A stretch of DNA of 64,000 bases from Macrotrachela quadricornifera (Eukaryota > Rotifera > Eurotatoria > Philodinida > Philodinidae): NCBI GenBank assembly GCA_022393335.1, contig JAJEKB010000244.1, positions 30,130-94,129 on the forward strand. Reading direction: 5' to 3'. The notes under the pieces are model-generated. The model made no database searches. It saw nothing but the letters and a program-made list of their open reading frames with translations, and was not told the origin of the DNA. Below are positions 22,951-35,113 of the stretch, piece by piece (within the stretch, counting starts at the first letter, position 1; each line of letters begins with the position of its first letter). Made by a program: the position numbers and the translations under genes.

Positions 22951-25228
22951 TTAGTTGCAAACCGCTAAGAAGACGCCAACATTGTTTGAACCGGCGTTTG
23001 CAACAATAATATCCAGTTTGCTGTCACCATTGACATCAGCTACTGCCACCGAATGTGGGTTAATACCAGTTGAATAAGTCACTTGAGAAGCAAATGTACC
23101 ATTGCCATTGTTGAGGAGAACACCGACGTTATTTGAACCGGAATTTGTGACAATAATATCGAGTTTGCTGTCTCCATTGATATCGGTTGCCGCGATCGCA
23201 TACGGGTTAGTGCCAGTTAAATAGGTCACTTGAGCAGCAAATGTACCATTACCATTGTTGAGGAAAATACCGATGTTGTCTGGACCATCGTTTGCGACAA
23301 TAATATCAAGTTTGCTGTCTCCGTTGACATCGGCTGTTGTCACCCGTACCGGATCAGTGCCAGTTGGATAGGTTACTTGAGCCGCAAACGTACCATTGCC
23401 ATTGTTGAGAAAAATGCCGATGTTGTCTGGACCGTTGTTTGCGACTATAATATCAACTTTACTGTCTCCATTGACATCGACTGCTGCCACAGATACCGTG
23501 TTAGTACCGGCTAAATAGGTCACTTGAGGAGCAAACGTGCCATTACCTTTGTTAAGAAGAACACCGACGTTGCCGGAACCGTAGTTTGCGACAATAATAT
23601 TGAGTCTGCTGTCTCCATTAACATCGGCTGCTACCACAAACCATGGATTAGTACCAGTTGGATAGGTTACTTGAGCAGCAAATGTACCATTGTCATTATT
23701 AAGGAGAATACCGACGTTGCCTGAACTGTAGTTTACGACAATAATATCGAGTTTACTATCTCCATTGACATCGGCTGCTGTCACAGATGCTGGGTAAGTG
23801 TTAGCTGAATACGTCGCTTGTGTCGAAAAATTATTACATAGGCCTATTGCGAAATAAATATTATTATAAGGATCAGTTTAATTATGACAAACAATTGCCT
23901 CATCTGAGTTCTGTTTACTTTCAAAAAGGTTACCAGAGCTCTTACAGAGACAACGTCAGCAAACAGAATGATGTTCACAATTTTGAAAAATTTTCTTTTG
24001 TCTCTCGTGAATTTCAACCCTTTTTCTTATAATCTATACAGCTCCTACCAGAAAACCACCATTCTATAATTCTGACAAATTCCCAGCAGCTTTCTTTTCG
24101 ATTAGTATATACTTAACATCGTCTAATTTTCCTCTGGTTTTACGATACTGCTTTAAATCTTTTATCATTAGAACTAAATTGACACTTATCTCATATTCGA
24201 TCAAATCAGCAAAGAATATGAACTCTTAATTGGCCGAATTCGTAAGATTTTCCTTGGGTAGAATGAGTAGGATGATTGATAAGATGCTCTGGATAGATCA
24301 TAATCAGAAAACTCTGTTGAAAAGAACTTTAATTCAATGATACATACATGTACGTAAGAAATGATTGATGATATACTTCAGTCAATAGTGGGAACGTCAA
24401 ATTCACTCGTTCATTCGTTATGTGAATCAGACAATAACAGTATTATATTTGAGACCATCCAAATAAACATTCAATGATTTATTCGTTCTTTTTATAGTCC
24501 AAAAACAACGATTTGTGTATTTTGTCTTTTGTCAAATTTATAGTGGTCAATTTACTACCTCACAAAAACTGGGTAAAAATGAAGAAATCAATGAAGAAGG
24601 AAAAAAGAAAATTAACAGCTTCTGTTTCTGAAGATTTATTCATCAATTTTCTAAAGGAGAAGCAGCTGACGTAAATCTATGAAAAAACAAATTTGAACCG
24701 CTAAAATAGCTACTTCCCTCTCTGACCCGTCTCACTTATAGTTATATCTCATACCGATCACTAAAACTTCTTTTACGAATCCAGTTGTATGAATATTGAC
24801 GCACATACACGAATAAAAACGCAAATGTTGCCTTACTTGTTGTTGTTGTCGTTGATATTGTTGTTGTTGTCTTTGATGTTGTTGTTGATGTTGCTGTTGT
24901 TGTTGTCGCTGTCGCTGGTGTGGTTGTTGTTGCCGTTGTTGTCATTGCTGTTATTGTTGATGCCGTTGCCGTTTTAGAAGTAGGGATCCAAGCGACAAGC
25001 ATTGCAGCAATGCCCGCACCGAGAAGAATAAAAGCAAGTAGAGACAAAATTAAAGTGACCGGCGAACATTTACAACGAATGTGTTTAAAGTAACTGAGTG
25101 AAACATTTTAAAAATTTTATAACAAAAAAAAAATGCAAAATAATTTTTTACCGATTATTTTTATTACTATTCGACACTTGATGATGGATATCCTGAATAT
25201 TCACTCTATTTGATAATGAGCTAGTTGC
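22951..25228 (-). CDS. FG-GAP/VCBS-repeat type II membrane protein (three exons; N-terminus elsewhere)
   Basis: Minus-strand exons in transcript order: 25228-25152, 25093-24837 and 23843-22951. The introns (25094-25151; 23844-24836) are GT-AG and phase-compatible. The first listed exon starts after CAG in phase 0 without a start codon, so an upstream exon is needed (candidate 28695-28952). A hydrophilic region precedes CKCSP and one membrane helix (LILSLLAFILLGAGIAAMLV). A Thr/Ser/Ala stalk encoded by a GTT-type repeat follows, then six 46-residue repeats of the form DVNGDSKLDIIVAN..NNVGVLLNNGNGTFA. Asp/Asn at positions 1, 3, 5 and 9 of each DxNGDxxxD match calcium-binding loops of integrin-type beta-propellers. 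The propeller should be extracellular, perhaps adhesive. Ligand unknown. The last repeat is cut short and ends in VCN. Confidence 0.82.
24838..24975. repeat. GTT/GTC trinucleotide repeat coding for the Thr-rich stalk
   Basis: An imperfect (GTT)n tract on the + strand is read as ACA/ACG/GCA codons on the - strand. It gives a Thr/Ala/Ser-rich stalk between membrane helix and propeller, a likely O-glycosylated and length-variable segment. Confidence 0.7.
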
Positions 25229-25805
25229 CTGAATTAATTTAAAAGATGAATTTAGACAAAAGAATAATTTGATTTTGGTTTAAGTTTTATCATTGATTCA
25301 AATAAAATTATTTGTAATAATAACTCAAATGCAAATATGACCCCATTCAAACAAATAAACTTTTATATTTAATTAACAAAACTGGAAATATCACTAGGAC
25401 TAAGTCATTTTAGTTTTTATCAAAAAATACTTGTTGACCATTCGTTATCTTTTTAAGATATATATTTTCGAAACTCCATCAATCTCTAATTTGTTTTCTA
25501 TGACAGATGTTTTTTTACGGAACTAGAGAAAGTTCAATGACAATATGGAAACTAACTAACGAAAAAGACTGTTGAAAATACATATAACATGATAATATCC
25601 TCTTGCATTATAGATGCTATGTAAACGAATACATTTCTAGTTTGTTTTATGCAAATGACGCTCAAAAGTATGTGGTCGAAGATACTAGTTGTACACAAGT
25701 ATACTTCTTAGGGTAAAAAATTGGTGAACACTGTCTCTATCGAATTTAGTATAAAATTAGAATGTTTGATCTTTTCTAAAAATCCTATGAAGATGTATAC
25801 ATCAG

Positions 25806-25893
25806 GACTCGAAACGGGCCACTTTTTCGTGGCTCGGCCTAGCCCAGAGTGATCCAAATCCGGCAATTATTTAGGCTTCTTCGTTTCGAGCCC
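25806..25893. repeat. Small inverted repeat
   Basis: GACTCGAAACG on the left is mirrored by CGTTTCGAGCCC on the right. The block is GC-richer than its surroundings and may be a small MITE. Confidence 0.45.
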
Positions 25894-26643
25894 GAACGTA
25901 ATTTCTTTTCCATAGATTTTTTTTTCTCAATAAAATTTGTAGAACAGTACGATAAATTATCAATGTACTTAACAGTAAATACTCGATGTTATTTTGAGCT
26001 TGAGTAGCACAGATTCTCAAAATAGAAATAAAACCAATATGCAATAAGTTGAATTAATACATTTTGAAGGATTTAAGAATTCCATAGCATTCATTCCATA
26101 AGGTATGATATTCTATGGTACAATTTACTAATTGAGTTACACCCGTGAAAGATTCACCTCGTTTCCGAGTGGATTCTTTTTTGATATTCATCATACGGTG
26201 AGCTAACTTCCGGTCTAAAGTATTTTGAGAATAACAAGAATAATTTATTATTATCTGAAATTTGAAGATGAATTTCTTAACGCAAGATATTAGCATTTTT
26301 CTCGACTCTCTTATAGACTATTTTTTACTGCACTCTTACTAACTATATTGTCAATATTGCAAATACTTTCGCATTAAAGAAGTGAGACAAAATCCATAGA
26401 ATTCCATATTATTTTTCCAGATAATGGTATGCTTTTCATGAATATATTCCTTCATCAAAGTTGAAGGATTTCATAAATCAATATTTCAAATGATTGCACA
26501 ACATCGTACATATAAATAGATCCGTTTTCTATGTTAAAAATAGTCTTCTTTCTTCATAAATAAACTATTAATAGTTACGTTTAAAAAACTACTACGTAGT
26601 AAACTTCTCTTACGCAATTGCTCTAGCTTATTATGTTAATAAC

Positions 26644-26721
26644 TAGAGGTCTACAAGTTCATTTCGAGTTCAGTTCAAAGGAACTGTTCAAAAAGTTCCT
26701 CTGAACTGAACTTGTAGATCT
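26644..26721. repeat. Small hairpin repeat
   Basis: GGTCTACAAGTTC and GTTCAGTTCAAAGGAAC are mirrored by GTTCCTCTGAACTGAAC and TTGTAGATC. The whole block folds into a hairpin with a short loop. Confidence 0.5.
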
Positions 26722-28694
26722 TTATAAATAACACCTTTCAAAGGCTTCAAGAATAAAAAAAATCATGAATTTTACATTGAAAAGACTGAAAAAATGGTAT
26801 TTGCATAATAAAACAAACATTAATTTTGACATGCTTCAAATTCGCTGACTAAAAGGATTGTTTTAACGATGAAAATACAATGATTGTGATTTTGAATCCG
26901 AATCGTAGATTGTTAATAAATGAAAATAGCCGTTTTAATCAATGAACTTTGGAATACATCAAAATGAATGTTAGTTTCATTATTCCAAATGGCATTTCCT
27001 TACTTTTCAAATCACTGCATTGGAACTTGGATTCTTTCTACACTAAAAGACATTTTTGATAATGACCAGTACTTTAAATGAATTTATAGTTTAATGGAAA
27101 GTTAGAAAAACAATAAAAGTGCCGGGCGATTTCGAGGTTTAGTATATGTCGCAGTTGGTTAGAGAATTTAGTCGATATTGGAATTTATAGAAATATGAAA
27201 ATAATATCTATATCTATATCTATGTTTCTATTTTATAGAGAAAAAAAAAATAGAATTGGTGAATATATAAGTAATCAGCTTAAATAAAATAGATGTTAGA
27301 TTTTTTTTATGAAAGACAAATTAAAAATATGAATGATTTAAAATTTGTTATTGACTTGAAGAGATGTTTATATTGAATATAAGGAAAAAATAATATGTTA
27401 GTTATTTATATTTGTTTGCTTATATAGTTATTTTCTTGATCAACGGGACATATGGGACATTGAAATTTGTATTAGAGAAAAAAATAAAATTTTTTTTTCT
27501 CATAAGATAGATAGATTTTTTTTTGAAAGCGAGACATTTGTATTAGAGAAAAAGTAGAATTTATTCTTTTTTATACAGATTTTTTTCTAGTCGGGATATG
27601 CGGGACATTGAACTTTCTTTCGTTCTGTATTTAGAAAAAGATTTTTCGCTACCTGTTTCTTTCTATTACGAGACATTGAGACATTGATTTAATGAAATCT
27701 TTCTCTTTCTCTTTTTAAAAACTAACTTGCTGCAGTTTTTAATTTAAGGTGTAGGTTAGACTACTTCCAAATATTTTAATGTATAGAAATATATGTTTAT
27801 ATGCATAGAATAGATGTTTGCGGCGCATAAATTATGTGAATGAATTATAAATTAGCCCTCACCAAATTTTTAGAAAATAGAGGTTATGTAAAATATTTTT
27901 TTATTGACTCTCGAGCAGCGAGCTGATGAAAATGGCGACATAGATTGGAAAGAGATATACAGCAATTGAGTTTGACGAACATCTTTTTTTTAATGCTCCT
28001 TGAAATCATAATGAATTTACAATAGTTTAGACGGAATGATTTCCAGCAGGGTTGAAAAAAGGTAGTGAATAAAATTGTTTACTGAAATAAATATTTCCAT
28101 AAAATTTGATAAGTTAAATATGAAAGAACTTAATTAAAAAAGTTATCATAGCAATATCACTGAATCTTCGTTTCATAGGAATGAACCTCTACCAAGAAAA
28201 TATAAAATAGAGAAATGATGGTGACACATAGATTTCATACATAAAAATATTTTAAAATACAAGCTTTTATGAATTGTTCATTTACTAATATCAATCAAAT
28301 ACAATCTTTATAAATATCATTTATTTATAACCGTACAAATACAACGAAAATGAAAATATTCTTTCGTAAAAAGAAAACAGAATGAACATCATAATGCTCT
28401 TACAAAAATCCATTTATAATATTCTAGTAATATTCAATTCGAATCACATAGATTTATTGATGAAGAAAACGATTTTATTTTTATTTTCAAACCTTTGTTT
28501 ATGTTTAGTTTTCGTTTCTCTATTTTTTTCGCGCATTCCAAACTCAACTAAATTCCGAAATCAACTGTGGCATATATATTTCAAATAAGAATTTGTTCAT
28601 AGAACGAAGACGAAACAATTTCTAGATCTTCAATAATAAATATTTAGATGTATAGAATTTAATATTGAGCATACTTCTTATTGTGCTATCTTAC

Positions 28695-28952
28695 CTGTAT
28701 TGATAGCTGGGAATATTGATCAATTTTGTCGGAGTTGTCGACATATGTTTGATTGTTCACTGATTTACTAGAACTTTGACTAACAATTTGTTTGAGAGGT
28801 TTATCCTCGACTGTTGGAAAAACATCTCGAGGGGTGGTCATCTCTTGTATATTCGATCTATTCTCTTTCGTCCTTCTTGTCATCCTCTTTCTTCTTGTCA
28901 TGGTAGTGTGGGATTTGCCTTGATGATAGCGAGCAACTAAAATAGTTGACAT
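28695..28952 (-). CDS. Candidate first coding exon of the FG-GAP gene, 86 codons
   Basis: An ATG at 28952 opens an 86-codon frame rich in Lys/Arg (MTRRKRMTRRTKEN) and then Ser/Gln/Asn, running to YSQLSIQ. It ends exactly at a consensus donor, GTAAGA, in phase 0. The FG-GAP exon at 25228 starts in phase 0 after an acceptor. Joining them gives a 494-residue protein with a basic cytoplasmic N-terminus, as expected for a type II membrane protein. The intron would be about 3.5 kb, far longer than the others here. The exon could instead belong to another, unrecognised gene. Confidence 0.45.
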
Positions 28953-29220
28953 CTATTTACACAAAGAAAAAATATAAATAATCGAAGATTTTGAGAATAT
29001 AACCGGGAACAAAATGTCTTGAGGATTGACAGACTGATTGTTCGTCAAGTGGATATTATTTTTATCAGGTCGAATAGTTGCATGAATAGCAAGGCGAGAT
29101 GGCGTATCTCTGTGAATGAACGATGATCCTAGATTGAAATGACTCATAAGAATAGAGACATAAATTGACATGATGAATTACGTACTTGAAGAGAAAATTT
29201 ACCGATGATAGAGGATAACA

Positions 29221-29893
29221 CGTAGGTGAAGTTAGCCTCATATTCGAGTAAATCCCGCCAAGATTCGTCCAGGAAAGTGTCACAACTGTTCCAAAGAGTT
29301 CCAGAGTAGAACTCGATGAACTCTATCCATTGGTAACCTTGGATTCTCCGTAGCTCATACCATTCGTGAGAAAATCTCAAAATACCCATTTTTCACCATA
29401 TGAATCTCCCCAAATAGTCAGTAAATCCCACCAAGATTCGTCAAAGAAAGTGTCACAACTTTTCCAAAGAGTTCCAGAGTAGAACTCGATGAGCTCTATC
29501 CATTGGTAACCTTGGATTTTTCATAGCTCATACCATTCGTGAGAAAATCTCAAAATACCCATATTTTCCTATATGAATCTCCCCAAATAGTCAGTAAATC
29601 CTGCCAAGATTCGTCAAGGAAAGTGTCACAACTGTTCCAAAGAGTTCCAGAGTAGAACTCGATGAGCTCTATCGATTGGTAACCTTGGATTCTCCGTAGC
29701 TCAAACCATTCATGAGAAAATCTCAAAATACCCATTTTTCACCATATGAATCTCCCCAAATAGTCAGTAAATCCCGCCAAGATTCGTCAAAGAAAGTGTC
29801 ACAACTGTTCCAAAGAGTTCCAGAATATAACTCGACGAGCTCTATCGACTGGTAACCTTGGATTTTTCATAGCTTATATTTTTGATGAGAAAT
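29221..29893 (-). repeat. Left arm: about 175-bp tandem repeat, 4 units
   Basis: The phrase GAGTAGAACTCGATGA plus CTATCCATTGGTAACCTTGG recurs near 29299, 29469, 29646 and 29817 (spacings of about 170-177 bp). Units also contain CAAGATTCGTC and GTGTCACAAC. Open frames of 61-81 codons arise from the repeat, but stops fall in different places and the unit length is not a multiple of three throughout. Confidence 0.85.
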
Positions 29894-32194
29894 TTTGAAA
29901 ACAGTGGTTCCCTCGTATTACCATTCAGATTGCTATTGGCTATGCGTATGATCAGCAGCAGTGTCAACACAGTTAGCTTGATTGCGTATAGAAACAGGAA
30001 ATCAAGAAAGATATTCTTATCGATTTTCAACTGATCAATAAATACGTTTACATGAACAATCGGTTCATGGAGTTGTGATTCTGTTGGAAAACTTTGAATG
30101 CGGCTTAATTTAGCCCTGAAAGGATAAATCGAACGAAGTCATCGTTTACCATACGACGTCCGTCAAAGCGAAACGATGCAATATAGGTGAGAGAGTCTTC
30201 CACTGTTTTTCTGTTTGTCTGTGAAATTGTTATTTCTTTGCAAAAGCGTTTTATATTTGAAGTATTTGCAAGTATTTCTGATAGAAGATTTGAACATAAA
30301 ATACTTTTTATTGCAAAATTCTGTTGAGAATGGTTAATAAATCGGTCGATTGAATTGTCAATACGAAGTTATCATGTCCATTAGAAAGATCATTAAAACG
30401 ACGGCGTTTTTCAGAATTTTTATATTTTGATATATTTAAGCTGGTATTAGGTCAAATCCAAGATGAATTTTTATACATCGATATCATGCAGACAAACGTA
30501 TATCTTTTCATTTGAAATTGAATCTTTATTCTAGTTTATTTTTATTTTTCGATATTGTCTCATTATGCTGACTGTGCCTATTAACTGTACGATATACTTC
30601 GTGTTGAATAAGTTAATAATGTAAATTTGGAATTGAATTAGATCGTTATTATGAAATAATTAATGCAAACAAACGAAATCTTTTGTCTTTCTTCATAAAA
30701 TGTTCTTGGAGATCAAATATTGAATTAATTGATGATAAAGTTTGACTGCTTGTAAGATTTGACTCAATAGATCGTCTGGACCACCTCATTGATTATGAAA
30801 GATGAAGAACACTCTTAGTTCCAAAGGTACAAAAAGAAACGAGATTGATGTAAGAATTACACTGGAAAGTTTTCTAAATTTCTATTTATTATAAAATCGA
30901 TTTTGAAAAAGCTACAGCATTTTCAAACTTCCATAATTCATTAATCGAATTATGAGGACTTAGAGAATGCTTGATTTTTTAATTTATAAAAAATTCAACT
31001 TGATTTTCGAAAATTACGAAAAGAATAGAAAATCAACGTTGACCTTTTAATAAAATCCGAAAATCAAATTCGATTTCGGTTTCGAGAGTCATTTAAACAG
31101 TGACCGATATTGTGTCATTGCTCATTCGCATATATAAGTTAGTTAATAATGTCGTGCATCCATTATTTTCTCCAGCAGTTGTACTGAGTAGGTAAGTTAT
31201 ATTTTTTCATTTAGATCTACCATTCAGACTTAAAGTTTGAACTGATTACTATCATTTAGTTTTATATTTAGTTTTCATGCATTACTCGTTCAATCGTATT
31301 TTTTTCTATTTAGATTTGTTTATGGTTAATACAACTTTGTATTGTGTAGAATATTATTCTTCAATAATATTCTTTTTACTAGTATTTAGCTTTGTTTATG
31401 ATTGACGGCATTCTTTTTCCTATTTATATTCGTCATGATGGACAATACTTTTTTCTATTTAGATTTATTTGTAAACTAATACCATAAAATACAAGCTCAA
31501 TGATCATTTTTAGTTTCTTGGAATAAATTGAAAAAATAAGAATGATTGTTGAACTCGTAATTTATGCTATTAGTCTATTTAAATAATTCAATTAAACGAA
31601 ATTTATTTATGTGCAATACTATCTTTTTATTATTTTGTTATATTAATGTTTAATAATAGTTTTTTATTATTATTTAGAGTTATTTATGTTCAATAGTAAT
31701 TTTTTATTATTTTGATGCGTTAGTTGTCAATGACATTTATCTATTGTTCAGAAGTATCAATTATTATTAGTATACCTGATGAAAATAGAAAGTCTTCCTA
31801 AAATTTCTATTTTTTAAATTGCATTGCATGAAATATATAAGTGAAAATGAAATTTAGAACTGACGTTTCGATTTCTAGAAAATATTCGAATTGCTAAACG
31901 ACATGCGAATCTCTAGAAAAGCCCATATGCATTCACTTTCGGATTTTCAAACTAAAACACCCAATTTATTATTTCAATTTCTTTGAATATCGAATTTTCC
32001 AGAAAGCAGAAATTCCTTGGAGGATTCATGTGAACTTTTCTAGAATATCTTTAGCTATATTCTATAAATAATTTTCTAGCTTACAGCGTAGTGCAGTTTT
32101 TCGATTAATTTCATGAAAATAGTTTATTTATTTGAACTCATTCTCAAATCAAGAACCGATAAATTCAATTTTGACGAATATTCTTTAAAAAAAT

Positions 32195-33014
32195 TGATTT
32201 ATATGAGTTCAGATTTGTCTAAGGAAATATAGGTATTTTGGTATTTTTTTACGCATGATATCAACTATAGAAAATTCAAGGTTACCAATCGATAGAGCTA
32301 ATCGAGTTCTACTCTGGAACGCTCTGGAACAGTTGTGACACTTTCCTNNNNNNNNNNACGAATGGTATGAGCTATGAAAAATCCAAGGTTACCAATGGAT
32401 AGAGTTCATCGAGTTCTACTCTGGAACTCTTTGGAACAGTTGGACTAGCTTCTTGGACGAATCTTGGCGGGATTTACTAACTATATAGTAAGAATCATAT
32501 AGTGATGAAGGGGTATTTCGAGTTTTTTTCACGAATGGTAGGAGCTATAAAAAATCCAAGGTTACCAATGGATAGAGTTCATCGAGTTCCACTCTGAAAC
32601 TTTTTGGAACAGCTCCCTGGACGAATCTTGGCTGGATTTACTGACTATATGGGGAGATTCATATAGTGATGAAGGGGTATTTTGAGATTTTTTTACGAAT
32701 GACATGAGCTATGGAGAATCCAAGGTTACCAATCGATAGAGCTCATCGAGTTCTACTCTGGAACGCTCTGGAACAGTTGTGACACTTTCCTTGACGAATC
32801 TTGGTAGGATTTACTGACTATTTGGGGAGATTCATATAGGAAAATATGGGTATTTTGAGATTTTCTCACGAATGGTATGAGCTATGAAAAATCCAAGGTT
32901 ACCAATCAATAGAGCTCGTCGAGTTCTATTCTGGAACTCTTTGGAACAGTTGGAGCAGCTTCCTGGGCGAATCTTGGCGGGATTTACTCGAATATGAGGC
33001 TAACTTCACCTATG
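32195..33014 (+). repeat. Right arm: about 175-bp tandem repeat, 5 units
   Basis: Inverted counterpart of the 29221-29893 array. The phrase CCAAGGTTACCAATNGATAG occurs near 32278, 32370, 32550, 32718 and 32890. The first interval is shortened by the 10-N gap. Confidence 0.85.
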
Positions 33015-33025
33015 TGAGGATAACA

Positions 33026-34312
33026 ATGAATATTATATGGATCTGCAAGTATAATTGACAATACTGAATAAGAATGATTACTTTGTATTTTGTTATGTTT
33101 ATCAAATTGATCTTGATTGTAGTACGCGATTGTGTTTGAGTTCACTAATATATCGTCATGTTGTGTATTGTAGACAGGAGAAAAAGAATTAGTAGATAAT
33201 CTGTAGATAGGTATACATGCTGTAAGTTTCTTTAGCATGAGGATATATATATTATGCAAAGATGTCTTCTATCCCGATATGAGCTACTGAGATTTCATTA
33301 AATAAATTTTATAACGAAAAAAATTGAATTAAAACTGCTGCGCCAGCCGAAGGAAATTGAAAATGTCACTTGAACCTCCTACATTTTTTTTTCTTGAAAT
33401 CTCACTAACAATATTCAGATTCTTTTATTTTTGTGTGCAACGCGCAAAGAAAAGTTATTAGCTTCGTATCACCTTAAATCACTGTGCTTTTGATCGTGTC
33501 GGTCTTGCTGTAGGAGATTAAAACCATACGATAGTATATTTAAACAGTAAGGAGACAAATCAATCTATAGTTTCTTTCGGTTTAAAACTGAAATCGAGTA
33601 ATGGTATTCAAAAATATTTTTCAATAGTAGAATAGACTCAATGAAATTTTCTTTCAAATAAGATATGCAAATGTTGTGATTAAATTCAACGATATCAAAC
33701 AAATTTGAATATTACCGTACGGTAATGATATTCTTTGAAAGTCAGTCAGAAATCTATTGTACAGATAATTTCTTACCTACCATTTCAACTTCAATTCATT
33801 TGTTGTATAAAGCAAGAAAGAAAAAGTAATTAAATCGAACGAAGCACTCTGTTTTGCTTTTTCATTCAATGCAATGCATAACTCAATTTTTGGAATAATA
33901 AATAAATGTCAATGTCAATAATAAAATATAAAATTGCAATGAAATTCAATTGCATTTTTAATACCAGGAATGAGGGTGGGAATGGGAATAGCTATCATGA
34001 TCGGTTTCATCCTGGCTAAATCAGTTGAAAAATCTCTTGAAGAAAAGACAGGTTTGATCTACTAGTCTCAACATTTGCTTTTCCATAACCAAATTCTGTC
34101 AACCTTAAATAATTTCTATTAAATATCGTGCTTGTAAATTAAAGAAATGCAGAATTAAATTTGCCCACGCCTTTCGTATTATTTATTAGATAAAAATATT
34201 TTTCAGAGCTCTGCATAACAATTTAAGCACAAAATGAAAATAAATGAAATGTACAAAATTTAAATCGAACAAAAGAAAATGAACGAATTATAAGTTAATC
34301 AATACAATAATG
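33026..34312. other. Intergenic, with one exon-like patch near 33967
   Basis: Mostly AT-rich. At 33969-34052 the frame MRVGMGIAIMIGFILAK is unusually G-rich for its surroundings, is preceded by CAG and ends at a GT. It could be a stray exon or a gene fragment, but no neighbouring exon was found. The 91-residue minus frame at 32984-33259 starts in the element end and is not credible. Confidence 0.3.
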
Positions 34313-34368
34313 GGTTGGTAAGAAATTTTTTGGATTTTTTTCGAAAATTTTATTTTTACTTTTTAACT

Positions 34369-35110
34369 TCAAGAATACAATTGGTTTTCAACAATGTATA
34401 CTCCATCATTATCTATGACTTGTTCCGAAAGGTTCGATAAAGAAAGAGTTCTGCGATCGTAGAAGTTCTGAGACTTTTGGCCAAAGAAGTTTTGGAGATT
34501 CATTTTGACGTCGTTCTCGTCGTAGAATTTTTTCTCGCGTAAATGATTAGACAGAGAACGAAATAAGTGGTAGTCTGTAGGAGCCAACGTTAGAGAATAA
34601 GGCGGATGGAGAACGGTGCTCCATTCGAGCTCCAATAATTTTTGGCACGTCGACTTAGCAACATGGGGTCTCTCGTTGTCATACAAGAGGTAAATTTGAT
34701 CCTGCTTTTCCTTGAGTTTTTCTGCGAAGTCATCCAGTTGTTGATAGTAGAGATCAGTAGTGATGGTGCAGCTATTTGGAAGAAGTGCCCAATGAATAAT
34801 TCCTTTTGACACACCACTATACGGTCAGCATTACCTTCTTAGGATGTGGATCAGTTTTAGACGTTCCTGCATCTGTTTGACTAGCGCTCAGCCACTGGCG
34901 TCCATACGTGCAATTAATGTATAATACTCATTTCTCATCGCCAGTACTAAGATTGCAGAGCCATTTGTAACTGCGATGAAGCGTCATTAATTTCATACAA
35001 ACATCAGCCCTGTGTTGCAACTCATGCGGTGACAACTCATTTGGTATCCAAACTCTGTATTTCCACGTTTTGCCTAATTCGTGCAGATGCATTTGTAGTG
35101 CTCCATACAA
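34369..35110 (-). pseudogene. Mariner transposase remnant, 5'-truncated
   Basis: The minus strand reads in order: WKYRVWIPNELSPHELQHR, then TGDEK with the first catalytic Asp followed by a stop where Trp is expected, a second frame with KELFIGHFFQI, then LLYDNERPHVAK (second Asp) and SLTLAPTDYHLF (third Asp). Exactly 34 residues separate the last two, so DD34D. The C-terminus VIDNDGVYI is intact. At least one stop and two frameshifts kill it, and the N-terminal DNA-binding part is missing. A candidate right terminus (GGTTGGTAAGAAATTTTTTG) lies at 34314. The subfamily differs from the 19-kb copy. Confidence 0.85.
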
Positions 35111-35113
35111 TAA

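Larger units (their letters stand above)
25229..28694. other. AT-rich region with short inverted repeats; possible long intron
   Basis: No confident gene. Two small inverted repeats (25806-25893 and 26644-26721) and a degenerate repeat with GGGACATTGAA and GTATTAGAGAAAAA phrases (about 27440-27700) are present. The 80-residue minus frame at 26054-26296 is unrecognised. If the exon at 28695-28952 belongs to the FG-GAP gene, this whole stretch is an intron. Confidence 0.4.
29221..33015. mobile_element. Foldback-like element, 3.8 kb, array-type inverted ends, 10-bp target duplication
   Basis: The left end CGTAGGTGAAGTTAGCC and the right end GGCTAACTTCACCTATG are inverted. Directly outside both is GAGGATAACA (29211-29220 and 33016-33025). 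Each arm is a tandem array of a roughly 175-bp unit, four units on the left and about five on the right, in opposite orientation. The centre (about 29.9-32.2 kb) is AT-rich without a transposase; one minus frame at 29842-30030 starts with a hydrophobic MKIDKNIFLDF segment. Tandem-array arms and a 9-10 bp duplication recall Drosophila Foldback and some MULE elements. A 10-N gap interrupts the right arm (32348-32357). Confidence 0.78.

Noticed and set aside
23230..23724. Plus-strand frames across the FG-GAP repeats
   Set aside because: They are antisense shadows of the repeated coding exon.
29144..29735. Minus-strand frames reading FSHEWYELRRIQGYQ and WNSCDTFLDESW
   Set aside because: They come from the 175-bp tandem repeat. 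Stops and unit lengths shift the frame, and the inverted right arm does not preserve it.
29842..30030. Signal-peptide-like frame MKIDKNIFLDFLFLYAIK
   Set aside because: It lies inside the foldback element, runs into the tandem repeat and has no continuing exon. A hydrophobic stretch is likely by chance in AT-rich DNA.
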